In this document: positions 35,196 through 43,293 of the stretch, piece by piece | Layout: each line of letters begins with the position of its first letter | How positions within the stretch are numbered: position 1 is the stretch's first letter | Origin: Flavobacteriales bacterium UBA5081 | GTDB taxonomy: Bacteria > Bacteroidota > Bacteroidia > Flavobacteriales_E > Vicingaceae | Direction: 5' to 3' | NCBI GenBank assembly: GCA_002415785.1 | Contig: DIAJ01000003.1 | Location: 136,097 to 200,096 of the forward strand | Length of the DNA stretch: 64,000 bases | Position numbers and translations under genes: made by a program | Notes under the pieces: generated by a model | Seen by the model: the letters and a program-made list of their open reading frames with translations, nothing else | What the model was told of the DNA's origin: nothing | The model's database searches: none

Positions 35196-36461
35196 ATGAA
35201 AGCAGACACTGTAATAGAAGTAAATCAGCTAAGTAAAAGCTATGAACTAAGGTCTCCTAGAGAAGGAGAACATAAAAAGTTCAAGGCGCTTGACCAAGTT
35301 ACTTTTGAAGTAAAAAGAGGAGAAAGTGTTGCCATTATTGGAGCAAATGGAAGTGGAAAAAGTACGCTACTAAAAATTCTTGCTGGGGTGAGTAAGCCAA
35401 GCTCAGGAGAGGTTAAAATTAGAGGAAGAGTTGCAAGCATTTTAGACATTGGAGCCGGCTTTCATCCTGAATTAAATGGAATAGACAATATTTTTGTTAA
35501 TGCCCAACTTTTGGGATTCAAAAAGAAAGAAATTACACCCAAGGTAGATAAAATCATTGCATTTAGCGGAATAGGAAACTTTATTTACGAACCGGTAAAA
35601 AACTATTCTAACGGCATGTTTCTAAGGCTTGCTTTCAGCATAGTTGCTCATCTTGATTTTGACATTTATTTGTTTGACGAAGTTTTGGGTGTTGGTGATG
35701 CGGAGTTTATCATAAAGTCAAAGGAAGTTATTCAACAAATAGTTGCTTCTGACAAAACGGTAATAGTAGTTAATCACTTTACACAAGAAAGCAGCATGTT
35801 TACTAGACTATTTGAAATTAACAAAGGCAAACTCACTCATCAATCTAACAAATCAAACTTATTTAACTCATATATTTATCAGGCAGTTGAAAAGTCTAAC
35901 AAAAAAGTATTTCACCAGGGTTTTCAACTTAGTAATTTTTTAAAAATTCCAAATCAAGAAAAAGTTAAACTTATTAAGTTAAAGGTATTTCACCCAAACG
36001 AAGAAAATATCGAATTAACATCAAACCTACCTATAGAACTATCAGTTACTTACACAACAAAAAACACAAACAGCTCAATAAATCCCATCATAACAATAAG
36101 CGACATTTCAGGCACAATCATTTTTACAACAAGCCCCATTATCAACGGATTAACAATAAAAACAAAAAAACCATTCACCTTTGAAGCGAAATGTATTATT
36201 CCAAAAAACTTTTTCAATTCAACAATTTATTCTTTGGGTTTGTCATTTGTAGCTAATGCTGAAATCATTAAAAGTTTTGACATTGAAAAAAATCAAGAAA
36301 ACATTAATGACTATGGGTTAGTAGCATCTTTTCAAAATCTTGCCTGTTTTCAGTTAAAATCAGTTATTAAAAGCTTCAAAAATTTAAATGACATCCACTT
36401 TTCTACAGGGCTTATAATGCCATATCTCGAATGGAAAATAAAGCAATATGAAACCCACTAA
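35196..36461 (+). CDS. Polysaccharide ABC exporter ATPase with C-terminal domain (Wzt-like)
   Basis: 421 residues. The nucleotide-binding domain has Walker A GANGSGKST (49-57), a degenerate signature YSNGM (138-142), Walker B DIYLFDE (157-163) and switch His195. The Gly-poor YSxGM signature is normal for this subfamily. Residues ~235-421 form a beta-rich domain (IELSVTYTTKN..., FNSTIYSLGLSF) equivalent to the Wzt carbohydrate-binding module that recognises the finished glycan's non-reducing end. The module should therefore be glycan-specific. It overlaps the FkbM gene by 14 bases. Confidence 0.92.
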   Translation: MKADTVIEVNQLSKSYELRSPREGEHKKFKALDQVTFEVKRGESVAIIGANGSGKSTLLKILAGVSKPSSGEVKIRGRVASILDIGAGFHPELNGIDNIFVNAQLLGFKKKEITPKVDKIIAFSGIGNFIYEPVKNYSNGMFLRLAFSIVAHLDFDIYLFDEVLGVGDAEFIIKSKEVIQQIVASDKTVIVVNHFTQESSMFTRLFEINKGKLTHQSNKSNLFNSYIYQAVEKSNKKVFHQGFQLSNFLKIPNQEKVKLIKLKVFHPNEENIELTSNLPIELSVTYTTKNTNSSINPIITISDISGTIIFTTSPIINGLTIKTKKPFTFEAKCIIPKNFFNSTIYSLGLSFVANAEIIKSFDIEKNQENINDYGLVASFQNLACFQLKSVIKSFKNLNDIHFSTGLIMPYLEWKIKQYETH

Positions 36462-37158
36462 AACAAAACTTTCTGGCAAACACACGATCTACTCTTATTA
36501 CTCAAAAAGTGTATTAAACTATTTAATTGAAGAGATCTTTAATCAGAAAGTATATAGTTTTAGTTCAGAAAAAAAGTCACCATTAATATTTGACATTGGA
36601 GCCAACATTGGCTTAGCCAGTATTTTCTTTATCCAAACGCACCCTACGGCTATAATCAAATCTTTTGAACCTCAAAAAGAAAACATTGAGTTGTTCAATA
36701 AAAACATAAAAAACAAAAACATTGAACTTTACCCTTATGCTATAAGTAACAAGTATGAAGAAAGAAAGCTATATATTTGTTCAAAAAAAGATAAATACCT
36801 TCCGATAAGCAGCCTACTCAAGAGCAAACAAACAACTAACTATGAAATAGTTAATACAGTTCCATTTCATAAAGTAGTTAAAGAGCATGAAACAATTGAT
36901 TTGTGTAAAATTGATATAGAAGGTGAGGAATCAAATATAGTAGAGGACTTGATTAATCATAAATTATTACGTCGAATCAAGGAGTATATTATTGAATATC
37001 ACTTTTCAGCTAAACAACCTTACTCAATAGAAGAGCTTATAAAGCTATTTAACAGTTATGGTTTTTTACATACTATTATCAATGAAGTAAGTTATGAAAA
37101 CAACCCATTTTTCAATACAACATTAATCCGATTTAAGCTTAATGAAAATAGAAATTAA
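36448..37158 (+). CDS. FkbM-family SAM-dependent methyltransferase
   Basis: A 236-residue class I methyltransferase. SAM-binding motif I is FDIGANIGLASIFFI (about 47-61), motif II is IKSFEPQKENIELF, and IDLCKIDIEGEESNIV is the FkbM post-motif. The family O-methylates sugars and natural products. Wzt with a C-terminal domain plus a methyltransferase is a common arrangement where methylation caps the glycan chain end. It overlaps its neighbours on both sides (14 and 17 bases), which indicates tight translational coupling. Confidence 0.88.
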   Translation: MKPTKTKLSGKHTIYSYYSKSVLNYLIEEIFNQKVYSFSSEKKSPLIFDIGANIGLASIFFIQTHPTAIIKSFEPQKENIELFNKNIKNKNIELYPYAISNKYEERKLYICSKKDKYLPISSLLKSKQTTNYEIVNTVPFHKVVKEHETIDLCKIDIEGEESNIVEDLINHKLLRRIKEYIIEYHFSAKQPYSIEELIKLFNSYGFLHTIINEVSYENNPFFNTTLIRFKLNENRN

Positions 37159-37804
37159 AAAGTTCAAAGAAAACGGATTTATTACTTTAGAAAACACTTT
37201 TGATCTAGCAACTTTTGAATTGGTTAAACGCATTTCTATTCAGCTCAAAAAAGAGTATGCCAATGAAAGATTACTAGGCAGCGCTAAACCCTTTGGGGTA
37301 CCAACTTATTGGAAAGGTGTTGATATGGCCTCAAAATACAGCACTAAACTATATGAACTATACACCTCTAAAGTAATGACATACATAGCTTCTATTTTAT
37401 TAGAAACAAAAACGGTATATCTTTTCAATGATCAAGTAGTGGTTAAGCAACCAAAAGAAAATTTCACTTTTGAAAAGCACTTTGATAATCAATACGGCCC
37501 TAACCCTGAAATGGCTCTAGATAATAAATTTAAAACGATAACTTGCTGTTGGGTTTTAGATGATTTTAGCAAAAACAATGGCCCTATTACTTTTTTTCAT
37601 CAAAACGGCCAAGTTATTACGCCTTTACCAAAAGCAGGCTCACTCTTAATATGGGATGGTAATTTAGTTCATTCATCGAGTAGAAATAATACAAATAATG
37701 CTAGGTGCGTTTGGTTAAACATCTACAGTAATGTTGATATTCAAAAAGTTCCAACACAAAAGCCTTTCTTTAAAAATTTCTATAACACCAAGGTGAGTTT
37801 CTAG
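37142..37804 (+). CDS. Phytanoyl-CoA dioxygenase-like oxygenase, copy 1
   Basis: A 220-residue Fe(II)/2-oxoglutarate oxygenase of the PhyH family. The facial triad is complete: His113 and Asp115 in EKHFDNQYGP, and His177 in WDGNLVHSSSRNN, with Arg188 as a possible 2-oxoglutarate anchor. It opens with the family's F-x-x-N-G-F-I start. It is shorter than typical PhyH (~290). It could hydroxylate a lipid, prenyl or sugar part of the cluster product. Its stop overlaps the antisense TylF-like gene by 4 bases. Confidence 0.82.
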   Translation: MKIEIKKFKENGFITLENTFDLATFELVKRISIQLKKEYANERLLGSAKPFGVPTYWKGVDMASKYSTKLYELYTSKVMTYIASILLETKTVYLFNDQVVVKQPKENFTFEKHFDNQYGPNPEMALDNKFKTITCCWVLDDFSKNNGPITFFHQNGQVITPLPKAGSLLIWDGNLVHSSSRNNTNNARCVWLNIYSNVDIQKVPTQKPFFKNFYNTKVSF

Positions 37805-38508
37805 TAATTATTCCAAAAACAAGCATATTTCCCTATTTTTTTTGGATTTACTTTGATTGAGAAGTCTTTTAAGAAGTTATCTACTGCTTTTCTGCAACTA
37901 AAAACCGGGACATAATAATCATCAACAATAACTACTGCTGAGGAAGACAGTAATGGAGTAAATTTAAAAAGAGAGCTATAAGTCGCACCATAAACATCAA
38001 CATCTATATGTAAGAGCGCAACTGAAGAAACTAGTTTATCAACACTTTCGATATTTTCAATATAACTTTTTACTATTTGAACGTTTTTCTCAAGTTTAAA
38101 CGACTTAAACAAACTGTAAACCCCATCAACTGTTGGCTGGTTTCTAAATTTACCATTTTCAGTAAAGTTATTTATAGAGGAAATATCTTCATTATTTAAA
38201 TAGTCACTATTAAAACCATCAAATGAATCTATTAAAACAAACTTCTTATAAACACCTAAGCATTCTAAAAGCGACTTTAAATAAAGAGCCATCCCCCCTT
38301 TATAGACTCCAATTAGAACAACATCCCCAGAAACATCTTGCTCTACGATTTTAACAACCAAGCTAAAAAGGTCATGAAAAAAGGACTTTTCAATCATTGT
38401 CAAATGTTTATTTTCGTCTATAATTATTCTCATTTGACCTATTGAGGTTATTTGAGTCGGTGGATTTATAAACTCTAAAACTTCTTGATATTGATTAATT
38501 CCACGCAT
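37801..38508 (-). CDS. TylF/MycF-like O-methyltransferase, antisense
   Basis: 235 residues. The SAM pocket DVVLIGVYKGGMALYL (about 62-77), VLIDSFDGF, the metal-binding LHIDVDVYGATYSSL and IVDDYYVPVFSCRKAVDNFL match the TylF/MycF macrocin O-methyltransferase family, which methylates sugar hydroxyls in a Mg2+-dependent way. It runs opposite to the surrounding operon. The ATG at 38508 leaves almost no room from the divergent glycosyltransferase. It is the second methyltransferase in the cluster and the second antisense gene. Confidence 0.85.
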   Translation of the reverse strand: MRGINQYQEVLEFINPPTQITSIGQMRIIIDENKHLTMIEKSFFHDLFSLVVKIVEQDVSGDVVLIGVYKGGMALYLKSLLECLGVYKKFVLIDSFDGFNSDYLNNEDISSINNFTENGKFRNQPTVDGVYSLFKSFKLEKNVQIVKSYIENIESVDKLVSSVALLHIDVDVYGATYSSLFKFTPLLSSSAVVIVDDYYVPVFSCRKAVDNFLKDFSIKVNPKKIGKYACFWNNY

Positions 38509-38564
38509 TGTGTACTATAAAATTTACTACTTTTAACTTATTTATCCCTACATACAAAAACGAA

Positions 38565-39458
38565 TTGAAAAGAAACTTACAAAAGGCAGCAGTTGTAATT
38601 TTTACTTATAAAAAAACTGATTTTTTATGTAATATTATTAAAGAAACTATTAAATACAATCCTCCAAAAATATACTTTATAATAGACTATTCTGACTCGC
38701 CTGAAATAATCATAAAACAAAAAAAAATAAGACAACTTATAAGTTCAATTAAGACTCAAGCTAAAGTAACAGTATTTAGTCCAAGTTCTCATCAAAGTGT
38801 TAAACAAATTTTTGATTATGGATTAAATGAAGTGTTTAAACATGAACAAGAAGCTATTATTCTAGAAGATGATACAATGCCATCTCCTCTTTTTTTTGAA
38901 TTTTGCTCTGAAATGCTTGTATTGAAAAAACATGAAAGCAGGATAGGAGCTATTTGTGGTTGCAACCTTGATGCTGTTGAAAAACCTTCCTCTTACTTTT
39001 TATCTAATGTGGCACTTCCATTTTGGGGATGGGCAACCTGGAAACACAAGTGGAGTATGTTGGAGCGAACTTATGACTTCTGGTTAGATTACAGAAACAA
39101 AAACACCAGAAGTAGTAGTTCTAAATTTTTACAAATCATTGAACCAATTTTTGATCGGTCAGTTAATAAAGACAAATCTTGGGATGTTAGATGGTCGATG
39201 TTCTTATTAGCAAACGACCTACAGACTATACTACCTTCTATAAATTTAATTTCAAATAAAGGGTTTACTGAAGAAGCAACTTATACAAATATTGAGAATT
39301 CACAATTTGCTAATTTAAAAGTCCCTAATGTTAATTTTACACCACCTTACAAACAAATTGAAGACACTTCAGCATTAAACAGCTACCATAATAAAATTAG
39401 TTTATTCATCCAGGATATAGCAAAAAGAAACACTACCAATGAAAAAGCCACTTTTTAA
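38565..39458 (+). CDS. GT-A-type glycosyltransferase
   Basis: About 297 residues from a TTG at 38565 (LKRNLQKAAVVIFTYKK). An upstream TTG at 38508 would add a stretch that looks non-coding and overlap the start of the divergent gene, so I prefer the shorter form; no ATG exists. It shows AAVVIFTYKKTDFL, FSPSSHQSVKQIFDYGL, the metal motif ILEDDTMPSPLFFEF (EDD) and LPFWGWATWKHKW. This is the pattern of nucleotide-sugar transferases common in O-antigen clusters. Its end overlaps the next gene by 20 bases. Sugar and linkage are unknown. Confidence 0.8.
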   Translation: MKRNLQKAAVVIFTYKKTDFLCNIIKETIKYNPPKIYFIIDYSDSPEIIIKQKKIRQLISSIKTQAKVTVFSPSSHQSVKQIFDYGLNEVFKHEQEAIILEDDTMPSPLFFEFCSEMLVLKKHESRIGAICGCNLDAVEKPSSYFLSNVALPFWGWATWKHKWSMLERTYDFWLDYRNKNTRSSSSKFLQIIEPIFDRSVNKDKSWDVRWSMFLLANDLQTILPSINLISNKGFTEEATYTNIENSQFANLKVPNVNFTPPYKQIEDTSALNSYHNKISLFIQDIAKRNTTNEKATF

Positions 39459-40323
39459 AGAAGAAGCCCATAACAATAGTTATTTTGAGAATGGGTATAT
39501 AAAAACAAATCTGCTGAACAAGGAGATGGTAAAAAGCACTTTAGACAAAATATTAAGCTTAAAACCAGATGATAATTACGCACCTAATCGAAAAGGCGCT
39601 TCTACTTACCATTGTACTTTTTTAGACACCAATGAGGACTATAAAAGAGCTAGCAATAAATTATTTAAAGATATATTTAACCCAATTGTAGATCAACTTT
39701 TTTATGATTACCATGTGTGGAACGCAAATTTATATGTTAAACCACCGGGAGAAGGAAAATTTGAAATACATCAAAACTGGACACATGTAAAAAATGAAAA
39801 AGACACTTCATTTACAATATGGTGCCCACTAGTTGACACTAACAAAGAAAATGGAACTATCTGGCTGGTTGAAGGAAGTCACAAGATTCTTCCTGACATT
39901 GCTACTTTAAATGTACCCTACTACTTTAAAGAATTTGAAAACAAGCTAGTAGACAACTATCTAAAGCCAATCGACTGTAAAGCGGGAGATGCTGTTATTT
40001 TTGAGGACGGAGTTATTCATTTTTCTGACCTTAACAGATCAAAAAAACCGAGATACGCTTTGCAAATTCTAATTGGCCCAAAAAACATTAAGCCTGTTTA
40101 CTATTACTACGATAAAAGTAAGCCTGAACTTGGTTTTGAAGTTTTTGAAATTAATGATGAGTTTTTTATGAAAAACAACTATCAAACGTTTCATAAAAAA
40201 CCTAGTGATCAAAGGTCATTGGGCTTTGTTCCAAATCACAATAAATTAATATCTGAACTAGAGTTCAAGGAGGCTATAAAAAATGGCTCCAAGAGAAGAA
40301 AGAAAGTCTACTTAGAAGAATAA
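39439..40323 (+). CDS. Phytanoyl-CoA dioxygenase-like protein, copy 2, with altered metal site
   Basis: 294 residues, full PhyH length. The expected triad region reads EIHQNWTHV: His111 is present, but position 113 is Asn where the family has Asp (HxD). The distal His194 is in DGVIHFSD, and Arg205 is a possible 2-oxoglutarate anchor. WCPLVDTNKENGTIWLVEGSHK is the canonical core. Asp to Asn at the carboxylate ligand would weaken or change iron chemistry; it could be inactive, structural, or an unusual catalyst. Its closest relative in the window is copy 3 at 49162. Confidence 0.85.
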   Translation: MKKPLFKEEAHNNSYFENGYIKTNLLNKEMVKSTLDKILSLKPDDNYAPNRKGASTYHCTFLDTNEDYKRASNKLFKDIFNPIVDQLFYDYHVWNANLYVKPPGEGKFEIHQNWTHVKNEKDTSFTIWCPLVDTNKENGTIWLVEGSHKILPDIATLNVPYYFKEFENKLVDNYLKPIDCKAGDAVIFEDGVIHFSDLNRSKKPRYALQILIGPKNIKPVYYYYDKSKPELGFEVFEINDEFFMKNNYQTFHKKPSDQRSLGFVPNHNKLISELEFKEAIKNGSKRRKKVYLEE

Positions 40324-40337
40324 TTAACATTTTTACA

Positions 40338-41150
40338 TTGTCCGCCTTGAGTGAAAAGAAAAAGACAGTTATTATTATAGGAGCAAACTCCTCACTGGGC
40401 AAACACCTTTGCTCTATTTTTATTGAAAAAGAGTGGAGTGTTATTGCAACATCGAGAAAAAAGCCCAAACTAAAAGAAGCAAGCTGTTTTAAAATTAACT
40501 TAGAAAAGGAGTCTTCGATTAGAAAAGGTGTAAAAAATATTTTGAAAAATATTGACCAAATTGACTTAGTTATACTTGCAAATGGAGTTGTATATTCTGG
40601 TGCATTTGAATCTTTTACAACAAAAGAAATTAATCGTCAAATACAACTTAACTTCTTGGGTAACTTATCAGTTGTTCAGAAGCTTTTACCTAAAATGAGA
40701 GAGCAAAAGTCTGGCACTATAGTTACCGTTTCCTCCTTATGCGGTTTAGTCACTTTTCCAATGCTCTCTTTGTATCACGCTTCAAAGTGGGCGCTAGAAG
40801 GCTTCTGCGAATCGCTTTACTACGAAATGTTACCTTTTGGAATAAGAGTAAAAATTATTGAACCGGGAGGCATTAAGTCAGAAGACGGATATTCTTCAAT
40901 TGTTTTTCCAAAAAACTCAATCCCTGACTATCAAGAACTGTTAGATAAAGTTCATAATACCGAATGGTTCCCCTCTTTTACTTCTGTAGATATTGTAGCC
41001 AGTCAAATTTATAAAGCTGCCACAGATTCCAAAAAACAACTTCGCTATATTATTGGAGAGGAGAGCATAAAATTCATAAACGAAAGGCAAAAAGGGTTTA
41101 TTGATGAAAGTTATCTTTTAAAAATGAAAAATAGATTCAATGAGGATTGA
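40338..41150 (+). CDS. Short-chain dehydrogenase/reductase
   Basis: 270 residues from a TTG at 40338; a second TTG at 40347 is also possible and no ATG is available. Rossmann motif IIIGANSSLGKHL (about 12-24), LANGVVYSGAFESF, and the catalytic SSLCG...YHASK (Tyr-x3-Lys) with LEGFCESLYYEMLPFGIRVKIIEPGGI after it. This is a classical SDR acting on an alcohol/ketone. It lies 14 bases after oxygenase copy 2 and overlaps the P450 fusion gene by 11 bases. It probably oxidises or reduces the hydroxyl installed by the neighbouring oxygenases or P450. Confidence 0.88.
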   Translation: MSALSEKKKTVIIIGANSSLGKHLCSIFIEKEWSVIATSRKKPKLKEASCFKINLEKESSIRKGVKNILKNIDQIDLVILANGVVYSGAFESFTTKEINRQIQLNFLGNLSVVQKLLPKMREQKSGTIVTVSSLCGLVTFPMLSLYHASKWALEGFCESLYYEMLPFGIRVKIIEPGGIKSEDGYSSIVFPKNSIPDYQELLDKVHNTEWFPSFTSVDIVASQIYKAATDSKKQLRYIIGEESIKFINERQKGFIDESYLLKMKNRFNED

Positions 41151-43293
41151 TGAACTAGATATTTCAACTTGGGCATTTTCACAAGACTCCAATTATTATT
41201 ATTCGGAACTCCGAAAAAAGGGAAGTGTTCATTATATTTCTAAGAACAATACATACTTAGTAACCGGATATAACACTGCGATAGAAGTACTTAACAATCA
41301 TCAAATCTTTAGTTCCTCAGGCGAACATTCCTTTGATCCTATCTTACTTAACTGTGACCCTCCTAAACATACAACTCATCGTAAAATCTTAGCAGGAGGA
41401 GAAGCTCCATTTTCATCCAAACGAATTGAATTATTTTCTAATGACATTACAAACATTGCAAATGGACTAATTAGTCACTTAAAATCCAATTCATCCTTTG
41501 AACTAATGAACGACTTTGCAATGCCCTTTTCTTCATTAGTTATACTAAAGCTTTTGGGGTTAAATGCCGATTACAATAAAAAGCTTAAAAAATGGACAAC
41601 TACAGCGGTTAGTTCAGCTTCAATACACAATAATAAAACTGCCGAAGAAAATTGGCAACAACTAAAACCAGATTTAAAAAGATGGATTTCTGAAGCAAAA
41701 CAATCCAAATCACCAGGGGGATTAAATGAATTAATTTTTCACCCTTATTCTCAAAAAAACTTTAACGAAGATTCTATTATTAACTTAACAAAAGTTCTAC
41801 TCTTAGGAGGAAATGAAACAACCCCTAACTTAATTGCCTCATGCTTGTATCGTTTACTAAGCAACGCCCAATTAAAAAATAAAATTAAAGAAAACAGGCA
41901 ACTTGTAAATCAGCTCATTAATGAGACATTAAGAATTGATGCTCCAACACAAATAATACAAAGAACTTGTACTCAAGATTATGTTTTAGACAATTCTTTA
42001 ATTCCTAAAAATAGCTTAGTTAGCATATCAATTGGAGCGGCTAATATGGATCCTACAGTTTTTGAGAATGCTAATGAGTTTGAACTAAACCGAGGTGGCA
42101 AAATTCTTTCATTTGGATATGGACCACATTACTGTATTGGCGCTCATTTAGCGAAATTAGAAACAAAAATTGCACTAAACTCACTCCTCAATTCATTTGC
42201 TGATATAAGATTAAGTAGAAAAGACAAGTTAATTACCCACAGTCATTCTAGTCATGTAAAGGCAGTTGAGAAGCTTACACTAAACTGTAAACAACAAGCA
42301 CCTCCTATAAAACTCTCAATAATAAAGCAAAAAGCGATTAAACTCATTAAAAATGAACAAACCTCTAACGGAGAGCTACCCACCTACGAATCCTATCCAT
42401 CACAACATGATGTAAAAAAGAAAAATTGGCACATTACTCAATCCTCTCCATTTGTACATGCAAATATCTTATACTCCATTTCAACTGAAAAAGATCTACA
42501 AAAGGTATTTTCAAAAGGAGTTGGGTTCATACTACAACAAAAAGAACTAGGAGATACGTGGCGGTTCTGGAAGATTTCAAAAGGAATAAATAATGTTCCA
42601 ATTGATGTAGATGATACCGCCATCTGTTCTTTAGTTTTAGAGAAAAACAACTACAACCTCAACAACAAAAAAACACTGCATAACAACATCTTAAAAAAAG
42701 GAACAATAAAAACCTGGATAGTTCCTAATAAAAGATTGTTTTTGACCAACCCACTTCTATGCTTCAAACTAATCTTAGAAAAGAGACATTATCGAAACAG
42801 CATTAAAAACAATTTTCTTCACCCCGACGACTCTGAGCTTTCCGTAGCCCTAAATGTCATTTCTTATTTAAAAGAGTCTACTCAAACCACAACTGCCATT
42901 AGTAATTGCATTGTACTTTGGGAGCAACGTAAAATCAGTGGAGACTTTTACAACAATTTAATGGTAACCATATTTCATATTGCCAGGGCTTATAAAGAAG
43001 GTGTAGTGTCACTTAAAAAGCTTGTCCCAGAAATAGTAAATGATATTGAAAAAAACTATCAAAAACTCTGCTTTGCAGAACTTTTACTTGCAGCATTAAG
43101 CTTAAAATACTTTGAAGTTAAAAACGAGTTATACGATAAAATAAAAACACTAATTTTATCCATTACCTCTGAGGAGGACTTCAAATTCCATCATTTTGAA
43201 TATTTCACCTCTAAGGATAGAAATTACGTAGCGGGAAGCCATTGCTTAACAGCTGCTTGGTTTTTAGAACTTACTTCAGAATGGAAGGACTAA
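41140..43293 (+). CDS. Cytochrome P450 fused to a DxDD-containing terpene-cyclase-like domain
   Basis: 717 residues. Residues 1-385 are a class I bacterial P450: DPPKHTTHRKI (73-83), I-helix LLLGGNETTPN (221-231), E-x-x-R at Glu262/Arg265 and the haem loop FGYGPHYCIGAHLA with ligand Cys332. Residues ~390-717 are a second, helical domain whose most striking feature is VPIDVDDTAICSLVL (487-500). This matches the DxDD acid motif of class II terpene cyclases (DVDDTA), with PFVHANILYSI before it and AGSHCLTAAWFLE at the end in the manner of alpha-barrel repeats. No redox partner gene is adjacent. The P450 call is firm; the cyclase-like call rests on the motif and setting. Confidence 0.85.
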   Translation: MRIDELDISTWAFSQDSNYYYSELRKKGSVHYISKNNTYLVTGYNTAIEVLNNHQIFSSSGEHSFDPILLNCDPPKHTTHRKILAGGEAPFSSKRIELFSNDITNIANGLISHLKSNSSFELMNDFAMPFSSLVILKLLGLNADYNKKLKKWTTTAVSSASIHNNKTAEENWQQLKPDLKRWISEAKQSKSPGGLNELIFHPYSQKNFNEDSIINLTKVLLLGGNETTPNLIASCLYRLLSNAQLKNKIKENRQLVNQLINETLRIDAPTQIIQRTCTQDYVLDNSLIPKNSLVSISIGAANMDPTVFENANEFELNRGGKILSFGYGPHYCIGAHLAKLETKIALNSLLNSFADIRLSRKDKLITHSHSSHVKAVEKLTLNCKQQAPPIKLSIIKQKAIKLIKNEQTSNGELPTYESYPSQHDVKKKNWHITQSSPFVHANILYSISTEKDLQKVFSKGVGFILQQKELGDTWRFWKISKGINNVPIDVDDTAICSLVLEKNNYNLNNKKTLHNNILKKGTIKTWIVPNKRLFLTNPLLCFKLILEKRHYRNSIKNNFLHPDDSELSVALNVISYLKESTQTTTAISNCIVLWEQRKISGDFYNNLMVTIFHIARAYKEGVVSLKKLVPEIVNDIEKNYQKLCFAELLLAALSLKYFEVKNELYDKIKTLILSITSEEDFKFHHFEYFTSKDRNYVAGSHCLTAAWFLELTSEWKD

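Noticed and set aside
38508..38564. TTG start at 38508 for the GT-A gene
   Set aside because: The first 19 residues look non-coding and would overlap the ATG of the divergent methyltransferase. The TTG at 38565 gives a family-like N-terminus, though this remains uncertain.
40283..40315. ATG at 40283 with a strong AAGGAGG eight to ten bases upstream (SD-like)
   Set aside because: The frame reads only ten codons (MAPREERKST) and stops inside the oxygenase gene. Bacteroidota translation uses SD sequences weakly, so the match is probably chance.
43242..43280. Longer start for the UbiA-type gene
   Set aside because: The extra 13 residues come from the overlapping P450-fusion frame. The ATG at 43281 gives a normal UbiA N-terminus.
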